The notes beneath the pieces were generated by a model. The model searched no databases. It saw nothing but the letters and a program-made list of their open reading frames with translations, and was not told the origin of the DNA. From NCBI RefSeq assembly GCF_037154085.1, contig NZ_JBANRM010000003.1, positions 310,001-374,000 on the forward strand: DNA of 64,000 bases. The letters run 5' to 3'. This DNA comes from Andeanibacterium fulvum. GTDB taxonomy: Bacteria > Pseudomonadota > Alphaproteobacteria > Sphingomonadales > Sphingomonadaceae. Shown in pieces: positions 60,569-64,000 of the stretch (positions within the stretch are counted from its first letter, which is position 1; each line of letters opens with the position of its first letter). The position numbers and the translations under genes were made by a program.

Positions 60569-60973
60569 TCAGCCCTTCTTCACACTGGGATGAACGGGCG
60601 CGATCACCCAACTGATCGGCCCATCCATCCTGCCCGAACGGCCGGGCATGTCCCTGCGGCTCACCACACGGCGGCCGCGATCCCACGAAAGGGTTTCCAG
60701 CACGAACAGCGCATCGCGCCCGGTAATGCCGCCCAGCACGAAGCCAGGCTTGCGCCACAGCGGATCGAGCGTCTCGAACCACAGCTGCGTCACATCGCCA
60801 TCGAAGCGAAGCACCTGCACACCGCCCGGATTGGCGATGATGCCGGGCGCGTGACGGGCATCGACCACCAATGCGTCCAGCCCGTCAGGCACATGGGCCA
60901 TGGCGCGGGCAGAACCTCCCACCAGAGCGGGCACAACCGCGCCCCATTTCATCAGGTCACGCCGGCTGATCAT
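60569..60973 (-). CDS. Tat-exported small protein of the flavocytochrome operon, copy 1
   Basis: The 134-residue protein has a twin-arginine signal (ISRRDLMKWGA, residues 2-12, with AMA near 26). The mature part has GGVQVLRFDGDVTQLWFETLDP and GITGRDALFVLETLSW segments (both shown in part) and looks beta-rich. No family was recognised. Its start overlaps the cytochrome A stop by ATGA, and it lies between cytochrome A and flavoprotein B, so it is part of the operon. A role in export, FAD attachment or assembly of the flavocytochrome is possible but unproven. Confidence 0.72.
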   Translation of the reverse strand: MISRRDLMKWGAVVPALVGGSARAMAHVPDGLDALVVDARHAPGIIANPGGVQVLRFDGDVTQLWFETLDPLWRKPGFVLGGITGRDALFVLETLSWDRGRRVVSRRDMPGRSGRMDGPISWVIAPVHPSVKKG

Positions 60974-61422
60974 TTGCCTGCCCCCTTGGTCTTCACATCG
61001 TCCGGATTGACCCCGCGCTGCTCCAACGGAGCGGTGAGGAAATCGGTCAGTTGGTCGAGTTGTGTGTCAGTGATCTCCGTCTTGCGGAAAGGCGCCATCC
61101 AGGCGACGCCGTTGCGCACGAAATAGGCGATCGTGTCCTTGTCCATATCGTCGCGATGGACCAGCGCGGCGGGCAGTTCGCCCTCATACTTCACCCGCAG
61201 GGCCGATGTTCCGGCCAGCTTGGGATCGGGCGCATGGCAGGGGGCACACCAATGTTCATAGACCGCGCGGCCTTCCACCAGTTGCGGCGAAGTCTTGCCC
61301 AGTGTGGGATCGCCCTGCGTCATCATGCCCGGCGTCTTGGCCGGAGCAGTCTGGGTCTGCGCCTGCAGGGCATAGGCGCCCACCAGCGCCAGCGCGCCCA
61401 GCGCGATATAGGCCGCCTTCAT
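60970..61422 (-). CDS. Cytochrome c, partner of flavoprotein A
   Basis: The 150-residue exported protein has a signal peptide or anchor (about 1-22) and haem site CAPCH at 59-63, with the axial Met in WMAPFRKTEITD. It is close to the cytochrome at 58517 (GELP, LVHRDD/LELRDD, FVRNG, PFRK/MFRK blocks in the same order). It should accept electrons from flavoprotein A. Its start overlaps the flavoprotein A stop by ATGA. Confidence 0.88.
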   Translation of the reverse strand: MKAAYIALGALALVGAYALQAQTQTAPAKTPGMMTQGDPTLGKTSPQLVEGRAVYEHWCAPCHAPDPKLAGTSALRVKYEGELPAALVHRDDMDKDTIAYFVRNGVAWMAPFRKTEITDTQLDQLTDFLTAPLEQRGVNPDDVKTKGAGK

Positions 61423-63008
61423 GCGTGCCTCCCGTCACGAAGATGCTTGGGCCAGACACCATAGCGCCCGGCGGAAAGGATGCCGTTGGGGTCCAGCGCA
61501 TCCTTGATCTTCTCGTTCACCCGGCGAAGCATGTTGTTGTTGAAGCTGTAGGCATTCATCACCGCATCCTGGAACGCGGGCGGGCAGCGATATTCGCCCC
61601 AGCCATGTTCGGCGCAGATCTGGATCACTTTCAACACGGATTCGCGCAGGCGGCGGTTCTTTTCCTTGTCCTTGTAGACCGGCACGGCGGCAAACAGCAC
61701 GAAGGAACGGGTCCAGCAAGTGACCGCCGGGCTGAACATGAATAGCGGAACATCATGTTCCGCACAGGCCTGCCGCATCACGCGATTGGCCTTCACGAAG
61801 CCCTTGCCGCTGCGCGGGATGATGGCGGAAAACCAGATATGCCCGTCACTGGGGTTAAAGTCCCCGAAGCCGCGCGAGCCGACCGCGAAGATCTCCATCG
61901 AAGGAATCCCGAAGCGGTTCTTCTGGATCTTGTCCATGTCTTCCGGCCGCAGCGGCAGTTTGACGAACTGGTTTTCCTTGAACTTCACCCCTTCGAAATG
62001 GGCGAAGCGTTCCTGCACATAGTCCCACTGCGCACGGATGACCTTTTCGGGGCCATAGAACACCATCGATCCGCGCCATGCGGCCAGGCCGGTTTCGCGC
62101 ACCCGGCGGTTCATTTCCTCTTCCTCGGGGATTTCCGCGAAGATCAGCGGATTGCCCTGCGACAGCACGGGCGAACCGATGGAAGGCATGCCGTTGAAGA
62201 TGTTGCCATATTCCAGCTCGTTGAACAGATCGACCATCGGGTCGATATCCGCGAAGCGCTGCAATTCGACCGAGCAGCTCATGTAAGCTTCCGGCTGCGG
62301 AAACAGCCAGAAGCCCATCTTTGTCACCACACCCAGCGTGGACTGGCGGAACAGCCCGTCAAGGCAGGGACCGATGCCCATCTTGTATTGCTGCCAGGTC
62401 TCGCTGCCGGGCAAAGCGCCCATGCCGGTGCGGAAGAGCTCGCCATCGGCCATCACCGCCTCGATCCCGCATTGCGCCTCGAAATGGCCGCGATAGGGGG
62501 CCGCCGTATAGCCGCCGCCGGAATCCAGCGCATTGCCGACCATGCTGCCCCAGCCCGGATCGGGCACGTCGATCCACAGCTTCGACCCGGTTTCCTGCAG
62601 ATGGCGGTACATGTCGAAATAGGACACGCCCGGCTCGACGAGGCAGGAGGCATTGCCTTCGCTCACCTCGATGATGCGGTCCATCCGCTTCAGGTCCAGC
62701 ACCACGCTGCCGGAATAGACCGGGGCCGAGCCGCCATAACCAAGGTTACGCCCGGTGGAGACAGGATAGAGCGGAATGCCGCGCGCGTTGGCGGAACGGA
62801 CCACGGCCTGCACTTCTTCCACCGTCTTGGGCGCAACGGCGGCGGAGGCAATCCTCTCGTCCTCCTCCCCCCACAGGACCGAATAGAAATCGCGATAGGT
62901 GTCCACATCGGGATCGGAAGTGAATACCCACTCCTCCCCCACGGCGGATTTCATCTCGGCGATGCCGTCAGCAAAAGTGGCGGCCGAAATACCCGGCGGT
63001 GTGCGCAT
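61419..63008 (-). CDS. VAO/PCMH-family FAD-dependent dehydrogenase A (first gene of operon)
   Basis: The 529-residue flavoprotein has PP-loop STGRNLGYGG (84-93), catalytic Asp150 (VPDPGWGS), His390 in GHIWFSA at the covalent-FAD position, and Y473-R474. The closing segment DALDPNGILSAGRYGVWP is the family's usual end. It belongs with p-cresol methylhydroxylase, eugenol hydroxylase, pinoresinol hydroxylase and vanillyl-alcohol oxidase. It has no signal peptide. It starts 43 bases downstream of a perfect palindrome and is the promoter-proximal gene of the eight-gene operon. Confidence 0.88.
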   Translation of the reverse strand: MRTPPGISAATFADGIAEMKSAVGEEWVFTSDPDVDTYRDFYSVLWGEEDERIASAAVAPKTVEEVQAVVRSANARGIPLYPVSTGRNLGYGGSAPVYSGSVVLDLKRMDRIIEVSEGNASCLVEPGVSYFDMYRHLQETGSKLWIDVPDPGWGSMVGNALDSGGGYTAAPYRGHFEAQCGIEAVMADGELFRTGMGALPGSETWQQYKMGIGPCLDGLFRQSTLGVVTKMGFWLFPQPEAYMSCSVELQRFADIDPMVDLFNELEYGNIFNGMPSIGSPVLSQGNPLIFAEIPEEEEMNRRVRETGLAAWRGSMVFYGPEKVIRAQWDYVQERFAHFEGVKFKENQFVKLPLRPEDMDKIQKNRFGIPSMEIFAVGSRGFGDFNPSDGHIWFSAIIPRSGKGFVKANRVMRQACAEHDVPLFMFSPAVTCWTRSFVLFAAVPVYKDKEKNRRLRESVLKVIQICAEHGWGEYRCPPAFQDAVMNAYSFNNNMLRRVNEKIKDALDPNGILSAGRYGVWPKHLRDGRHA

Positions 63009-63050
63009 ATTGTCCCTCCCGGACCGGCGCTCAATCCAGGAGCGCGGTCG

Positions 63051-63070
63051 ATTTATGCAAGTGCATAAAT
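63051..63070. promoter_or_regulatory. Perfect palindrome upstream of the flavocytochrome operon
   Basis: ATTTATGCA-AG-TGCATAAAT is an inverted repeat with nine-base arms and a two-base centre, 43 bases before the start of flavoprotein A. Its size and symmetry suit a dimeric repressor or activator (TetR, GntR or IclR type). No regulator gene lies next to it. Confidence 0.6.
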
Positions 63071-63146
63071 TCTGCCTCCTCCCCCGTCAAGCCGCACGCC
63101 CATGAGGGCCAGGGCTGCCGCATCCCAGGGCCGTTTCCTGCCCGAT

Positions 63147-63177
63147 GTTACGTAATGGATGCGTTACATTACCGTAA
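63147..63177. promoter_or_regulatory. Second inverted repeat in the divergent control region
   Basis: TTACGTAATG (63148-63157) and CATTACCGTAA (63167-63177) are inverted, with one extra base in the right arm; TTACGTAA itself is a palindrome. The 309-base gap 63009-63317 holds no gene, and this site lies between the two divergent units. Confidence 0.4.
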
Positions 63178-63317
63178 TTTACTTGTTGCCCGCCCCTGCT
63201 TCCCTAGCGCTGGCTACTCACAAACCGCGAGCGAAGCTCGCCCCTTTCGAGAGGAATGCAAGTGCTGGGCCTCGATGCCGCGTTGCGCCCGCGCAGCGGC
63301 GCCACGGCAGCCGGGGA

Positions 63318-63905
63318 ATGACCGTGCTGCTGCCTTTCACAGTGTCGCTGATCTGGCTGCTCGCCATGCTGGTGGCAGCAGTGGCCTTGCAGGATTCGGG
63401 CCGCAGCCTGCGCAGCGCGCTTATGGCCATGCTCGCGTTTGCGGCAGTGCTGGCGGGAGCTTTGCAATTGAGCCCGCAGCCCAACTGGATTGGCGTGCTG
63501 GTGAGCCTGGCAGCCAGCTGGCGCCTGATCGCCGGCCCGCTTCCGCGCGTCGGGGCCCTGATCGCCGGGGCCTGCGCTGGACTTGCGGCGGCGCTGCAGA
63601 TCGGCGGCGGCATCGCAATATGGCCGGCGGCCGCGGTGACGGGCGGAGCACTCGCTATCGCCTTTCTTCTCGCCAGGCCGGGCCAGGGCAATGGCCAGTT
63701 GCGCGGTCATGCACTGATCCTCGCCGCACTGGGCGCTCCGCTGGCGGGGCTTCTGGGGGACCTTCTTTACGGCTGGCAATCGGCCACCGTGCTCAGCCAG
63801 GACGCGGCGCAATCCGCCGCCCCGGCTCCGCCCGCATGGGCAATCGCAATCGTGGGGCTGGCGCTTACCGCCGGCCTCGTCAGAGGAATGTGGATCAGGC
63901 GATGA
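63318..63905 (+). CDS. Polytopic membrane protein of unknown function
   Basis: The 195-residue protein is almost all hydrophobic, with about six membrane spans (for example LIWLLAMLVAAVALQ, ALMAMLAFAAVLAGALQL, WAIAIVGLALTAGLV). No family was recognised. ATG 63318 is the first good start; the frame is open to 63159 but lacks coding character. Its TGA overlaps the ATG of the next gene, so they form an operon. Confidence 0.68.
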   Translation: MTVLLPFTVSLIWLLAMLVAAVALQDSGRSLRSALMAMLAFAAVLAGALQLSPQPNWIGVLVSLAASWRLIAGPLPRVGALIAGACAGLAAALQIGGGIAIWPAAAVTGGALAIAFLLARPGQGNGQLRGHALILAALGAPLAGLLGDLLYGWQSATVLSQDAAQSAAPAPPAWAIAIVGLALTAGLVRGMWIRR

Positions 63906-64000
63906 ATTTCTCGGAAGTCCTCGAAAACGGGCTGTTTGCCTTGGGGCAGGTGCTGCGCCTGCCGGTGATACTGTTGCTGTGGGTCTGCGTGGCCGCCACA
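63902..64000 (+). CDS. Start of a membrane protein, truncated by window edge
   Basis: Only 33 residues are visible: MNFSEVLENGLFALGQVLRL followed by a hydrophobic stretch. The opening resembles some MotA/TolQ/ExbB-type proton-channel proteins, which would fit its coupling to a membrane protein gene, but the piece is too short to decide. ATGA overlap with the gene upstream. Confidence 0.5.
   Translation, partial: MNFSEVLENGLFALGQVLRLPVILLLWVCVAAT

Noticed and set aside
1..64000. tRNA, rRNA, insertion sequences, integrases or attachment sites
   Set aside because: No tRNA T-loop/acceptor pattern, rRNA segment, transposase-like protein or flanking direct repeat was found by reading both strands; absence by eye is not proof.

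Overview
The window is GC-rich, gene-dense DNA from an alphaproteobacterium. It is most likely a sphingomonad (Sphingomonadales), judging from the TonB-dependent receptor, a LigD/LigF-like dehydrogenase and glutathione transferase (GST) set, CsgG/Hfa adhesin genes, TamAB, and aromatic-catabolic operons built from short overlapping genes. No tRNA, rRNA, transposase, phage gene or CRISPR array was found. The order of genera was not tested by any search.

Layout. (1) 1-564: start of an SGNH/GDSL lipoprotein, cut by the window edge. (2) 885-7812 (minus): an hfaABD-like adhesin operon with a small HfaA-like protein, a CsgG-family lipoprotein (HfaB-like) carrying an OmpA-like tail, and a 1,625-residue repeat protein (HfaD-like). 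(3) 8152-10805: three zinc-ribbon proteins. (4) 10887-19729: a catabolic block with a cytochrome c/PQQ dehydrogenase, NTF2-like proteins, a flavin monooxygenase, an MFS transporter, an IclR regulator, an amidohydrolase and a carboxymuconolactone-decarboxylase-like protein. (5) 19726-32355: glycogen metabolism, with an alpha-glucosidase on one strand and glgP-glgB-glgC-glgA-pgm-glgX on the other. (6) 32340-46307: a second catabolic block with three GSTs, a MarR regulator, two LigD-type short-chain dehydrogenases, two secreted tandem NTF2-like proteins, two MFS carriers, a TonB-dependent receptor and two DUF6152-like proteins. (7) 46359-47046: a non-coding stretch with dispersed palindromes and a probable structured RNA behind a consensus promoter. 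(8) 47108-53761: a small lipoprotein, tamB and tamA. (9) 53937-56050: pobA and a divergent AraC/PobR-type regulator. (10) 56153-63008: an eight-gene operon with three vanillyl-alcohol-oxidase/p-cresol-methylhydroxylase flavoproteins, three c-type cytochromes and two small Tat-signal proteins. (11) 63318-64000: a membrane protein and the start of another.

How the parts fit. Blocks 4, 6, 9 and 10 read as machinery for taking up and breaking down aromatic compounds: uptake (TonB receptor, MFS), benzylic oxidation (flavocytochromes, PQQ dehydrogenase, SDRs), glutathione-dependent ether cleavage (LigF-like GSTs), and funnelling of 4-hydroxybenzoate to protocatechuate (PobA). The substrate cannot be read from sequence alone. 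An inverted repeat TTGA-N5-TCAA occurs at four promoters in block 6, including the marR/SDR divergent region. This suggests one MarR regulon joining the GST, SDR and DUF6152 genes.
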